A program made the position numbers and the translations under genes. A DNA stretch of 64,000 bases from Chloroflexota bacterium (GTDB lineage: Bacteria > Chloroflexota > Limnocylindria > Limnocylindrales > CSP1-4), in contig JADMIG010000005.1 of assembly GCA_015478725.1 (NCBI GenBank), forward strand, positions 1-64,000, written 5' to 3'. The notes under the pieces were generated by a model that was not told the DNA's origin, did no database searches, and was given only the letters and a program-made list of their open reading frames with translations. Positions 51,117 to 60,253 of the stretch are shown here, in pieces; the first letter of the stretch is position 1; each line of letters begins with the position of its first letter.

Positions 51117-51829
51117 CCCCGCCCCTGCTCGCCGGCCTCGGTGTCGCGGTCCTCGTCGGAGCCGCCATCGTCCTCCGCTCGTTCGGCCCCGGCTACCGCA
51201 TCGGCCGCCTCCTCGCCACCGTCCGGAGCGTTCCCATGGCGAGCGCCCTCGAGGCGGCTCGCGCAGCGGACGGGCGGTACCTCCGCATCGACGGCCGGAT
51301 CGACTCGGAAACGGATTTCGAGGACGAGCACCACCGGCCGCTCGTCCTCCGCCGCTTCCGACTGGAAGTCCGCGAGGGTCGCGACTGGCGGGCCGTGGAC
51401 GATCGACGGGAAGTGGTGCCATTCCAGGTCCGGAACGGCCTGAGCGCCATCGCCATCGATGCGGACGCATTGGACGAGGGCCTCGTCGTCATCCCGCGGG
51501 AGGCCGTGGGGACGGCGGCGGACGCCAGCGACCGCCTCCCGGCCGGCGTCCGCGAGGATGCCCCGACGCGGATGAGGATCCAGCAGGTGTCGTCGGTCGA
51601 ACACGCGATCGTCCTCGGCGTGCCCGTCGAGCGCCCCGACGGCACGGTCACGATGACGGCGGGTGCCGGTCGTCCGCTCATCCTCTCGACGCTCGAACCG
51701 GACGAGGCGATCCGCATGCTCGCCGGTGGACGTCGAACGCGTCCGATCCTCGCGACCGTACTGCTCATCGTGGGCGCCGGATTCATCGCGATCGCGATCG
51801 GGTGGGCGCTCGTGGAAGCACTCCGATGA
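51113..51829 (+). CDS. membrane protein with GIDE-like domain
   Basis: The protein has 238 residues. An N-terminal helix (ALL-GVAVLVGAAIVLRSF-like, about 5-22) and a C-terminal one (about 212-234) flank an external or cytoplasmic domain: DGRYLRIDGRIDSETDFE, then VLRRFRLEVREGRDWRAVD and FQVRNGLSAIAIDA. This two-helix plus domain layout is that of the GIDE/MULAN domain of bacterial and archaeal proteins. No RING finger follows. Function unknown. It is coupled to the next gene by ATGA. Confidence 0.7.
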   Translation: MTPPLLAGLGVAVLVGAAIVLRSFGPGYRIGRLLATVRSVPMASALEAARAADGRYLRIDGRIDSETDFEDEHHRPLVLRRFRLEVREGRDWRAVDDRREVVPFQVRNGLSAIAIDADALDEGLVVIPREAVGTAADASDRLPAGVREDAPTRMRIQQVSSVEHAIVLGVPVERPDGTVTMTAGAGRPLILSTLEPDEAIRMLAGGRRTRPILATVLLIVGAGFIAIAIGWALVEALR

Positions 51830-52239
51830 TCGGCATTGCTTCCGCCCTGAACCCCCGACGAGCGTCCGGACTCACCCGGGCACGAACGATGCTCCTCGGC
51901 GCGATCCTCGCCGTCGTCGCGATCGTCCTTCTCGGCGCCGCCCAGGCCACCGCAACCGCTGCGCCCGGGCCCTCGGCTGCCACCGGAGCGGCCGTGCCGG
52001 CCGCGTCATCGGCGCCGCCCTCTGCTGCGCCGTCCGCCGCACCATCGGCGGCGATCGGTGGGGACATGCGCTCGGCCGGCGACGGACCCGGACTCGTCGG
52101 AGCGCCGTTCCTCGCGATCGGCGGTGTCGTCGTCCTCGGGCTCGTCGCCGCGGGCGCGACGCTCCTCTACGTCCACGTGACCACGGATCGTCGCCGTCCC
52201 GCTGACCGCCCCGACGAGACGGCCTCGACCCGACAGTGA
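51826..52239 (+). CDS. small two-helix membrane protein, unknown
   Basis: The protein has 137 residues with two membrane helices (MLLGAILAVVAIVLLGAAQ and LAIGGVVVLGLVAAGATLLYV) separated by an Ala/Ser/Pro-rich loop with SAAPSAAPSAA repeats. The basic tail RRRPADRPDE faces inside. The ATG overlaps the stop of the GIDE-like gene. No family is recognised. Confidence 0.7.
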   Translation: MIGIASALNPRRASGLTRARTMLLGAILAVVAIVLLGAAQATATAAPGPSAATGAAVPAASSAPPSAAPSAAPSAAIGGDMRSAGDGPGLVGAPFLAIGGVVVLGLVAAGATLLYVHVTTDRRRPADRPDETASTRQ

Positions 52240-52254
52240 CGGAGCGCTGACGCG

Positions 52255-53121
52255 ATGATGACACGCCGGATCGCCGCCGCATCGGTGGTCGTCATCGCCG
52301 CGCTCGCCGTCGCGATCGCGTCAGGTGCACTGTCCCTTCCGCCATCCGGTCTCGGCCCCGACCGGACGGCCGCGGTCGGCGGCACCTCCGCGATCGGTAG
52401 CCCTTCCGCGGTCGGCAGCACCTCCGCGGTCGGTAGCCCTTCCCCGGGCACCATCGGCGGCGCGCCGTCCGCGGTCGGCGGCGCGTCCGGTTCGACATCG
52501 GAATCGCCGGGGGCGGCGAGCGCCACGCCCGGCGGTCGCCTCGCCGGTGGCGCACCCACGTCGGCGCTCGGGTTCAGGCTTCGCGCGACGGTCGTCCCGA
52601 TCGGGTATCCGCTGCCCGCGTCGGCGTCGTATCGCTACGGCCCAGGCTGGCACGCGTTCCGGCTCGGTGCCCCGCTGCCCTACGAGTCGGTCCTCGGGAT
52701 CAGCCGCACGGGAGCGCTGCTCCGGGCTCACGACGGCGTCGACATCCAGGTCCGCGTCGGGACGCCGATCCTCGCGGCCTTCAGCGGTGTCGTCATCGAC
52801 CCCCGGACCCACTGGTATCCGTGGGCGCCGCAGCTCTACGGGAACGTCGTCGTCATCCGCAGCACGGAACCCACATCGATCGGCTACTTCGCGATCAACG
52901 CCCACCTGTCCGTCGTGAGCGTCCGCGTCGGAGCCGTCGTCCGACGCGGCCAGGTCGTCGGTCGCACCGGAATCACCGGCAACGCCCGAGGGACGATCCC
53001 GCACCTCCACTTCGAGTTACGGGCGCCGTTCAAGATCGATCAGACGTGGGGCGGCGTCTTCCGCCGCATCGATAGCTTCGATCCCCTCCCGTCGCTGCTC
53101 GCCGCCGATCGGCACCCGTAG
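52255..53121 (+). CDS. M23 family metallopeptidase
   Basis: This 288-residue exported protein has a signal/anchor (ASVVVIAALAVAIASGAL), a linker with repeated SAVGSTSAVGSPS units, and a LytM/M23 domain from about 145: LRAHDGVDIQV (His and Asp zinc ligands) and IPHLHFELRAPF (His-x-His). It probably cuts peptidoglycan cross-links or regulates such enzymes. It lies 15 bases after the small membrane-protein gene. Confidence 0.9.
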   Translation: MMTRRIAAASVVVIAALAVAIASGALSLPPSGLGPDRTAAVGGTSAIGSPSAVGSTSAVGSPSPGTIGGAPSAVGGASGSTSESPGAASATPGGRLAGGAPTSALGFRLRATVVPIGYPLPASASYRYGPGWHAFRLGAPLPYESVLGISRTGALLRAHDGVDIQVRVGTPILAAFSGVVIDPRTHWYPWAPQLYGNVVVIRSTEPTSIGYFAINAHLSVVSVRVGAVVRRGQVVGRTGITGNARGTIPHLHFELRAPFKIDQTWGGVFRRIDSFDPLPSLLAADRHP

Positions 53122-53134
53122 GACCATCGTTCTA

Positions 53135-53164
53135 TTGGCAGGAACTGTGAAACTTCCGTAGTGT
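53135..53164 (+). promoter_or_regulatory. promoter of the diguanylate cyclase gene
   Basis: TTGGCA (53135-53140), 18-base spacer, TAGTGT (53159-53164). A second -10-like TATCCT at 53184 lies 12 bases before the GTG start. Confidence 0.5.
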
Positions 53165-53201
53165 CCGACACGTCAACCTCACATATCCTCCACCGAGCGC
53201 C

Positions 53202-56090
53202 GTGACCACCACCCTTCTCCCCCGGCCTCCGGACGCGACCCTGTCCGTGACGAAGGCCGCCCGCCTCCTGGGAGTCCATCCGAACACGGTCCGGGCGTGG
53301 AGCGAACAGGGTCGTCTCCGCTACTACCGGATCAATCCCCGTGGCGATCGGCGCTACCGGCTCGGCGACCTCCAGAGCTTCCTCGCCGCCGCAGAGGCCG
53401 GCAGCGGGAACGATCCGACGACCGGGGCGGGGCGGATCGGCCCGCGACACGGCCAGGGCAGTGGAGCCGGCCGCACGATGGCCGGGACGGTGGGCGACGC
53501 GGCCGAGCGCGATGGTCGGAGCGGGGACCTGCGCGCCATCGCGGAGATCGCGGCCATCACATCGGACGGTCGCGATCTCGATCACCTGCTCGGCGCGGCG
53601 GTCGCCGTCATCCGCGCGGCGCGCGGGTATCGCGCCGTCGCCGTGTACGAGCTCGACGATGCGCGGCTCGTCTTCCGCGCCGCATCGCCCGCGGGTGGTC
53701 GGATCGGTGACCTGGCACGCTCGTTCGGTGCCGCGGCAACGGCGCTCGACGAGGGCCGAGCGGTCCACATGCGCGCCGACATGGCGGGCTGGACGCCCCT
53801 CATCGCGGATTCCGCCACCGAGATCGCGATCCCGATCATCGCCGGGCCGACGCGCTGGGGCGTCCTCGTCGTGGCTTCGGAGCGACTGGACGGCCTCACG
53901 GAGTCCGACCTCGAGTTCCTCGACACGGTCGCGCGGCAGTGCGCCGTCGGGGTCCATTCCGCGGAACTGCTCGGCGAGGCCGCACAGCAGGTCCACCGAC
54001 TCGAGGCCCTCCGCCGGGTCGCCGGCGACGTCGCGAGCAAGCTCGACCTCGAGCAGACACTCGCGGGGGTCGTCGATCACGGGATCGCCCTCTTCGCGGC
54101 GGACCGGGCGGCGATCTTCCTCCGTCGGCCGGACGGGCACCTCACCGAGGATGTCTCGCGTGGCCTGTCCGCCGGATACCTTGCGGCGGTCCGGGACTTC
54201 CCGAGCCCCTCGCTGCCTGCGGCGTCCGTCGCGGCGGGGACGCCGCTCTTCGCGACGGACTACGCGAATGACCCGCGCGTCGGCGTGATGCGCGCCGCCG
54301 TCATCCAGGAAGGCTTCGACACGCTCGCGTCCGCGCCGCTGTTCGACGGGTCCGAGCTGCTCGGCCTCCTGTGCATCTATCACGATCGCGCGCACCCGTG
54401 GTCCGAGAGCGAGCTCGACACCCTCGCGACGTTCGCGGCGCAGGCATCCGTCGCCATCAAGGCCTCCCGCAACTACAGCCAGATGGCCACGTGGGCGGCG
54501 CAACTGCAGTCCATCCAGCAGCTCGGCGCCCGCCTCAACCGGCTCACGAGCGTCCACGAGATCGGACTCGCGATCGCGACCGAGCTGCGCCAGCTCCTCG
54601 ACTTCCACAACGTGCGCGTCTACCGCCTGTACGGCGACGACCTCATCCCGGTCGCGATGCAGGGCCAGGTCGGCGAGTACGTGGACGAGACCCCGGACCA
54701 GCTCCGGATCAAGATCGGCCTCGGGATCACCGGCTGGGTCGCGCTTCACAAGGTCGCGCAGAACCTGCCGGATGCCGCGAAGGACCCCCGGGCGAACACG
54801 ATCGCCGGGACGGAGCCGGACCTCGACGAGTCGATGCTCCTCGCCCCGATGATCTTCGAGGACCGCGTCCTCGGCGTCCTCGTCCTCGCGAAGCTCGGCC
54901 TGCAGCAGTTCACGGAGGACGACCTCCGCCTGCTCGTCATCTACGCGAGCTTCGCCGCCCAGGCGATGGCGAACGCCGACTCGACCGAGGCGCTCCGAGG
55001 CAAGACGTCCGCCCTCGAACGCCAGATCGAGAGCCAGCGACTGCTCCTCCAGATCACCGAGTCGATCCTCACGACGCTCGACGCTCGCGCCGTGCTCGAC
55101 CAGATCACGGACCGCCTCGGCGTGGTGGTCCGAGCGGACAACATCTCGATCGAGCTCGTCGACCCGCTGACCGGGCTGCTCCGCCCGCTCACCGCGAAGG
55201 GCGTCCACGCCGCCCAGTTCCTCCAGCCCTGGGCGCCGGGCGAGGAGGGCATCGCGACCTGGGTGGTCACCCACAACGAACCGCAGCTCATCGTCGACGA
55301 GAGGGCCGATCCGCGGATCAACGATTTCCGCGGGATCCCGGACCTCGAGGCGAGCCTCATCGTCGTGCCCCTCCGCGGTCGCGACGGAGCGATCGGCGTC
55401 CTGACCCTCGAACGGCTCGGCGCGGACGACCGCTTCCCGGAAGCGGAGTTCGACCTCGTCAAGCTCTTCGCCGCCCACGTCTCGATCGCCCTGCAGAACG
55501 CCGAGGCCCACCGGGCACTGGCCGTCCGGGCTCGGACGGACGCGCTGACGGGACTGCTCAATCATGGGACGTTCCAGGATCGACTCGCTGAGCGCGTCGC
55601 CGCCGGGAGTCCGTTCAGTCTCATCATGGCGGACCTCGACGACTTCAAGGCCGTCAACGACGCACTCGGCCATCAGGCCGGCGATCGACTCCTCCACGAG
55701 ATCGCGACGGCGATCATCGGGGCCGGGCGGGAGTCCGACCTCGTCTTCCGCTACGGCGGCGACGAATTCACCATCCTGCTGCCGGGGACGAACCGCAACG
55801 GGACGCTCCGAGTCGCCGAGCGGGTAGGGTCCGCCGTGCACGCCGTGGGAGCGAGCGGCACGGGCTGGGCGGCCGCAGGGATCACCGTCAGCGCGTCCAT
55901 CGGCCTGGCGACCTTCCCGGAGGATGGGTCGACCGCGGCCTCGATCCTCCTTGCTGCGGATCGGGCCTGCCTCGTCGCGAAGCGGTCAGGCCAGGGCCGA
56001 ATCGCGACCGCCGACGAGGGCCGCTCGCTCGCCTCGGAATTCTCCCTTCAGCAGCCGACGCCGGTCGACCCACCGAGCCTCCCCGTCTGA
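53202..56090 (+). CDS. diguanylate cyclase with HTH and four GAF domains
   Basis: The protein has 962 residues. The N-terminus is a MerR-type helix-turn-helix (AARLLGVHPNTVRAWSEQGR, near 18-37). Four GAF domains follow (about 110-255, 268-415, 430-585 and 610-770), then a GGDEF domain. The GGDEF active site is intact at 852-856, and the RESD inhibitory site at 843-846 has the exact five-residue spacing needed for product inhibition by c-di-GMP. It should make c-di-GMP in the cytoplasm in response to ligands or redox state. The DNA-binding domain is unusual for a cyclase. Confidence 0.92.
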   Translation: MTTTLLPRPPDATLSVTKAARLLGVHPNTVRAWSEQGRLRYYRINPRGDRRYRLGDLQSFLAAAEAGSGNDPTTGAGRIGPRHGQGSGAGRTMAGTVGDAAERDGRSGDLRAIAEIAAITSDGRDLDHLLGAAVAVIRAARGYRAVAVYELDDARLVFRAASPAGGRIGDLARSFGAAATALDEGRAVHMRADMAGWTPLIADSATEIAIPIIAGPTRWGVLVVASERLDGLTESDLEFLDTVARQCAVGVHSAELLGEAAQQVHRLEALRRVAGDVASKLDLEQTLAGVVDHGIALFAADRAAIFLRRPDGHLTEDVSRGLSAGYLAAVRDFPSPSLPAASVAAGTPLFATDYANDPRVGVMRAAVIQEGFDTLASAPLFDGSELLGLLCIYHDRAHPWSESELDTLATFAAQASVAIKASRNYSQMATWAAQLQSIQQLGARLNRLTSVHEIGLAIATELRQLLDFHNVRVYRLYGDDLIPVAMQGQVGEYVDETPDQLRIKIGLGITGWVALHKVAQNLPDAAKDPRANTIAGTEPDLDESMLLAPMIFEDRVLGVLVLAKLGLQQFTEDDLRLLVIYASFAAQAMANADSTEALRGKTSALERQIESQRLLLQITESILTTLDARAVLDQITDRLGVVVRADNISIELVDPLTGLLRPLTAKGVHAAQFLQPWAPGEEGIATWVVTHNEPQLIVDERADPRINDFRGIPDLEASLIVVPLRGRDGAIGVLTLERLGADDRFPEAEFDLVKLFAAHVSIALQNAEAHRALAVRARTDALTGLLNHGTFQDRLAERVAAGSPFSLIMADLDDFKAVNDALGHQAGDRLLHEIATAIIGAGRESDLVFRYGGDEFTILLPGTNRNGTLRVAERVGSAVHAVGASGTGWAAAGITVSASIGLATFPEDGSTAASILLAADRACLVAKRSGQGRIATADEGRSLASEFSLQQPTPVDPPSLPV

Positions 56091-56135
56091 GCGGCGACGG
56101 TCCACTGCGGCCGCGCCGGGTCGTCGCGCCTGGCG

Positions 56136-56894
56136 CTACAGGCGTCCGGCCTCCATGACTCGCTGGAGGAAGCGACGCGTCCGCGGCTCCGCCGGCGCCC
56201 CGAAGATGACGGCGGGCGGTCCCGACTCGAGGATCCGGCCCGCGTCGAGGAAGCAGACGCGGTCCGCGACGTCACGGGCGAAGGCCATCTCGTGGGTCGC
56301 GATGATCATCGTCATGCCCCCTCGAGCGAGCTCGCGGACCTCGTCGAGGACCTCGGCCACGAGCTCCGGGTCGAGGGCACTCGTGATCTCGTCGAGGAGC
56401 AGGAGATCCGGCTCCATCGCGAGGGCCCGCACGATCGCGACCCGCTGTTGCTGGCCGCCGGACAGACGGTCCGGATAGTCGCGGGCCTTGTCCGCGAGGC
56501 CGAACCGCTCGAGGAGCGCCGTGGCTCGGGCGGCAGCCTCCCTCTCGGACAGCCGGAGGACCTTGCGGGGCGCGAGGGTGACGTTGTCGAGGACGCGCAT
56601 GTGGGGGAAGAGATTGAACGCCTGGAAGACGATCCCGACGCGCCGCCGGATCCGGTCGACCGGCGCACCCGGCGCGGTGATCTCCTGTCCCTCGAGGATG
56701 ATCCGACCGGCGTCGATCGGTTCGAGGAGGTTGATGCAGCGGAGCAGCGTGGACTTGCCGCTTCCCGAGGCGCCGATGAGGCAGACGACCTCGTGTTCGC
56801 CGACCTCGAGATCGATGCCGCGGAGGACCTCCGTCGGGCCGAACGACTTGTGGAGGCCCTCGATCCGGACTGCCCGGCCGGTCGCGGGCGTCAT
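56136..56894 (-). CDS. polar amino-acid ABC transporter ATP-binding protein
   Basis: This 252-residue ATPase has Walker A IGASGSGKSTLLR, Q-loop FQAFNLFPHM, signature LSGGQQQRVAIVRAL and Walker B LLLLDEITSALDP; GGMTMIIATHEM is the His-loop of the GlnQ/HisP family. The ATG overlaps the permease stop by four bases. It powers uptake through the permease encoded upstream. Confidence 0.94.
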   Translation of the reverse strand: MTPATGRAVRIEGLHKSFGPTEVLRGIDLEVGEHEVVCLIGASGSGKSTLLRCINLLEPIDAGRIILEGQEITAPGAPVDRIRRRVGIVFQAFNLFPHMRVLDNVTLAPRKVLRLSEREAAARATALLERFGLADKARDYPDRLSGGQQQRVAIVRALAMEPDLLLLDEITSALDPELVAEVLDEVRELARGGMTMIIATHEMAFARDVADRVCFLDAGRILESGPPAVIFGAPAEPRTRRFLQRVMEAGRL

Positions 56895-57706
56895 CGGGCG
56901 ACCCCGGCGAGCTGGCGGCGCCGCTCGCGGGCGACGAGCCAGTCCGTGAGACGCGCGAGGGGCACGGTGAGGATGAGGAAGAACGCCGCCGTCACGAGGT
57001 ACGGCGTGAAGTTGAACCACCCGGATTCGTCGATCTGGGCCTGCTTGAAGACCTCCACGACCCCGAGGAAGCCGATGAGCGCCGAGTCCTTCTGGAGCCC
57101 GATGAAATCGTTGAGGAGGGGCGGGATGACTCGCCGGATCGCCTGTGGGACGACGACGTAGCGGAGCGCCTGGGCCCGGCTGAGTCCGAGCGAGCGGGCG
57201 GCCGCCTCCTGGCTCGGGTGGACCGACTCGATCCCGGCCCGGTAGACCTCCGAGACGTACGCCGTGTAGAGCAGGACCAGCGAGACGAGCCCCCAGAAGA
57301 AGGGATCGCTCGGCATCCAGTCGATGCCCAGGGTGGGCATCCCGAACCCGAGGGTGAAGACGATGAGGATGCCGGGAACGCCACGGAAGAAGTCCGTGTA
57401 GAGGATCGCGAGGAGGCGGACCGGGAAGAACACGGGGCCCGGCAGGCTGCGGAGGATCGCGAGCACCATCGCGAGCGGGAGGATGAGCACCTCCGCGATG
57501 AGGAACGCCTGGATGTTCGTGACGATCGCGGGCGCCTGACGCGGCCACGACTGCCACCAGTAGTTCGCGTTGAAGAACGCCTGCTGGACGAGCGGCCAGC
57601 CGGGCGAGCTCACGACGACGAGCGCGATCGCCCCGAAGACGACGACCGTGCTGGCGATGGCGATGACGACCGCGCCTCGTTCGCGGCCGGACTGGCGCGT
57701 CGCCAT
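56891..57706 (-). CDS. polar amino-acid ABC transporter permease
   Basis: The protein has 271 residues with five or six helices. The EAA loop AARSLGLSRAQALRYVVVPQA is typical of the HisM/GlnP family. A single permease gene suggests a homodimer. It lies between the binding protein (28 bases upstream) and the ATPase (overlap). Confidence 0.93.
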   Translation of the reverse strand: MATRQSGRERGAVVIAIASTVVVFGAIALVVVSSPGWPLVQQAFFNANYWWQSWPRQAPAIVTNIQAFLIAEVLILPLAMVLAILRSLPGPVFFPVRLLAILYTDFFRGVPGILIVFTLGFGMPTLGIDWMPSDPFFWGLVSLVLLYTAYVSEVYRAGIESVHPSQEAAARSLGLSRAQALRYVVVPQAIRRVIPPLLNDFIGLQKDSALIGFLGVVEVFKQAQIDESGWFNFTPYLVTAAFFLILTVPLARLTDWLVARERRRQLAGVAR

Positions 57707-57734
57707 CGTGACGGCTCGGGCAGCGGCGCCGCCG

Positions 57735-58709
57735 CTACTTGAGCATCGGCACGTCGCCCTCGGCCTTGACGATGTACTCCTGGCGGAGGCTCTCGAGATC
57801 GCCGTTCGCGGTGAGGGCGGCGATCGCCTGGTTGACGCAGGCGGTGAGGCTGCTGCCCTTGTTGAGGACGACGGAGAAATGCTCCTGGGCTCCGACGGTC
57901 GGCAGCTCGCCCACGATGACGCCGTTCGTCAGCTCCACGTCCCGCACGAAGTACGCGGTCCCGAGGTCGACGACGACACCGTCGATCTGATGCGCCTTGA
58001 GCGCCGCCACCGCGGCGTCGAGCGTGTTGTAGACGAGGGGCGCCTTCGTGGGCTGGATGTTGTTCTGGATGTACGTCAGGCTCGTCGTCCCGACCTGCGT
58101 CCCGAGGCGGAACGCCTTGAGTCCGGCGACCGTGGTCACCTTCGAGATGGCGTTGCTCTTGAAGCCGACGACGGCCTGGTTGTCGTTGAAATACCCGTCG
58201 GACAGGTCGACCGCCTGGGCACGCTCCGGGGTGTACGAGACCTGGGTGAGGTAGATGTCGAACTTCTTCGGCCCGGGCTGGATCGCGTTCGCGAACGGGA
58301 CCGCCGTCCACACCACGTCGGCCTTCGGGAAGCCGAGCTCCTGGGCGATGAGGTACGCGGTCGCCGCCTCGAGGCCGAGGCCGTTGTTCGGGTCGGCGTT
58401 CTGCCAGACGGAGCCGGAGGCCGGTGCGGGACCGGCGAACCACGGGCCGTAGGCCGGGTTGTCGGCGCCGATGGTCAGCGTGCCGGGCGTCATCGTCCTG
58501 AGACTCGGGCGGCTGCAGTCGAGGGCAGAGGCGCTCGCTGCGGCGGACGCGCTCGCTGCGACGCTGGCGGAGGCGGACGGAGCCGCAGCGCTCGGGGCGG
58601 CCGAGGCGGCGCTCGGTGGGGCCGCGCTCGGCGCCGGCGTCGCGGCGCTCGAGCAGCCGGCGAGGATGAGAGCGGCGCCGAGGACGGCGATCCGCGACAG
58701 GATCTTCAT
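57735..58709 (-). CDS. amino-acid ABC transporter substrate-binding lipoprotein
   Basis: The protein has 324 residues. The lipobox is AALILAGC (Cys near 19), followed by a 50-residue Ala/Ser/Pro linker and a family-3 binding domain from about 75: LTIGADNPAYGPWF, FDIYLTQVSYTPERAQAVDLS and GLKAFRLGTQVGTTSLTYI. The C-terminus keeps DLESLRQEYIVK. Substrate likely a polar amino acid. GGAGGA is upstream of the ATG at 58709; TACACT lies at 58745-58750. Confidence 0.92.
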   Translation of the reverse strand: MKILSRIAVLGAALILAGCSSAATPAPSAAPPSAASAAPSAAAPSASASVAASASAAASASALDCSRPSLRTMTPGTLTIGADNPAYGPWFAGPAPASGSVWQNADPNNGLGLEAATAYLIAQELGFPKADVVWTAVPFANAIQPGPKKFDIYLTQVSYTPERAQAVDLSDGYFNDNQAVVGFKSNAISKVTTVAGLKAFRLGTQVGTTSLTYIQNNIQPTKAPLVYNTLDAAVAALKAHQIDGVVVDLGTAYFVRDVELTNGVIVGELPTVGAQEHFSVVLNKGSSLTACVNQAIAALTANGDLESLRQEYIVKAEGDVPMLK

Positions 58710-58770
58710 GTGAATTCCTCCTCCTCCGATCACGAACCCCCGAGAGTGTAGCGGGCGGGCCGCAGAATCC

Positions 58771-58804
58771 GAAGCGGCGCCTGGAGGAGGCCAGGCGCCG
58801 CTTC
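58771..58804. other. long perfect hairpin in divergent intergenic region
   Basis: A 14-pair stem (GAAGCGGCGCCTGG with CCAGGCGCCGCTTC) with a six-base loop. It lies between the promoter of the ABC operon and the divergent gene at 59034, upstream of both, so it is not a terminator of either. About 230 bases after it hold nothing recognisable. Confidence 0.75.
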
Positions 58805-59017
58805 GGCTCTTGGTGGTCGTCTCGGCGGGAGGAGGGAGAACGCCTCGACGACCCGGGGATATTCGGTGCTGCGAGTCGGCCCGCCGTCCCCGTGCTGTGC
58901 GGTCCGTCCCGGTGCGGTGACCGCGTCATCGTTCCGGTGAGGGAACTCTCGCCCCCGCCCCGGGCCGCGGCGATGACCCATCCGTCCTGGTGGACCAGGT
59001 ACTTCCGGCGCCCCGGG

Positions 59018-59023
59018 TAGACT
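59018..59023 (+). promoter_or_regulatory. -10 box of membrane-protein gene
   Basis: TAGACT, ten bases before ATG 59034. Confidence 0.5.
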
Positions 59024-59033
59024 CGCCTCCACG

Positions 59034-60218
59034 ATGCGGGTCCGGACCTTCGAATTGCGGCTCATCGCGGCCGGGCTGACCGCGCTGTGGACGGTCGTCG
59101 CCGGACTGCTCCTCGTCGGCTACCGGCCGGGAGGACCGATCGACGTCCTCGTCGGCATGACGGCGATCCCTCCGGTGGCGATCGCGGCCGTCGCCCTCCG
59201 CTGGCCGCCGACGGCCCGCGACGATCGGGTCTTCGCCGGCACGCTGTGGCTCGGACTTCTCGTCGGGCTCCTCCTCATCCCGTCCATCGGCGGAGTCATC
59301 GGACAGCTGACGGCGCGCGGGCCCCAGACGATCGTGCCATCGTGGGAAGTCGCGTATCCGTGGCTCCTCGCGCTCGCCGGGACGAGCATCTTCAGCGGTC
59401 TCGGCATCGCCCGCCACACGCTCGGGCCGGGCGCCGCGCGACGGCGGCGGCTCGCCCGCGGCCTCGCGACGGGCATCGTCCTCACCGTCGCCGCCGGTTC
59501 GATCTTCGCCGGATCCGCGTTCGCCAACGGCCTGGCCCTCGCCGACCATCCCGCCGCGTCGTCGAGGTTCGGGCCGACGGATCCGGCCCTTGCCATGCCG
59601 CCGTGCGAAGGACCCATCCTCGACGGCTCGAGCGCGTCCGTCGAGCTGGACCTGACCGCCGACGTCGATCGACGACCGATCGGATCCGCCCGGATCGTCG
59701 GCCTGCGGGCCGGCTCGGACGTCCGCTGGACCGCGGATGTCGCGACGAGCGACGTGCTCGGTCAGTTCAGCGCGATCCGCTCTGGCGGTTTCGGCTGGCT
59801 CAAGGAGCCGGGCGGTCCGTGGACCCTCACGACCTTGAGCCGGATGAACGAGCTCACGCTCGACCGGCGGGCGATCCAGGTGGCGCTCACGGCCGGCGAC
59901 CGGGCGGCCGCCGAGAACCGCGGCATCGAATTCGTCGAGGGCGCTCGCGCGCGTCACTGCCGGATCGCGATCGACGGATCGACGTTCGCCCGCGCGTTCC
60001 CCGAGATCGCGTGGTTCGCGAACGGGACGCCGGACCTCCATCGCTGGCGCGGCGAGCTCGACTACTGGATCTTCGGCGACGACGAGGTCGGCCAGATCCA
60101 GGTGACGGTCAACGGCGACGCGGCGGGTCTCGGGGCCACCGGCCTGCAGGCGACGATCAGAACGGCCATGATCGCGACGGATCGGGACCGCTCGATCACG
60201 ATCGCGCCACCGGGCTGA
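59034..60218 (+). CDS. hypothetical membrane protein with soluble C-terminal domain
   Basis: The protein has 394 residues. Four or five helices fill the first 170 residues (for example GLTALWTVVAGLLLVGY and GIVLTVAAGSIFAGSAFA). The rest is a beta-rich soluble domain, with SASVELDLTADVDRRPIGS and a late ELDYWIFGDDEVGQIQVTVN, which may lie outside the membrane and recalls LppX/LprG-like folds, though weakly. No catalytic motif. The next gene is a WYL regulator 35 bases downstream. Confidence 0.75.
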   Translation: MRVRTFELRLIAAGLTALWTVVAGLLLVGYRPGGPIDVLVGMTAIPPVAIAAVALRWPPTARDDRVFAGTLWLGLLVGLLLIPSIGGVIGQLTARGPQTIVPSWEVAYPWLLALAGTSIFSGLGIARHTLGPGAARRRRLARGLATGIVLTVAAGSIFAGSAFANGLALADHPAASSRFGPTDPALAMPPCEGPILDGSSASVELDLTADVDRRPIGSARIVGLRAGSDVRWTADVATSDVLGQFSAIRSGGFGWLKEPGGPWTLTTLSRMNELTLDRRAIQVALTAGDRAAAENRGIEFVEGARARHCRIAIDGSTFARAFPEIAWFANGTPDLHRWRGELDYWIFGDDEVGQIQVTVNGDAAGLGATGLQATIRTAMIATDRDRSITIAPPG

Positions 60219-60253
60219 CCGGCTGGCGCCGCGGCACGCGAGGAGGGACGCGA

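Noticed and set aside
53040-55841. 933-residue open frame opposite the diguanylate cyclase
   Set aside because: An antisense shadow of the high-GC codon bias; the plus strand encodes intact GAF and GGDEF domains.
58730-59065. 111-residue minus-strand frame before the ABC operon
   Set aside because: Pro/Arg/Gly noise, spans the hairpin and promoter region, no Shine-Dalgarno.
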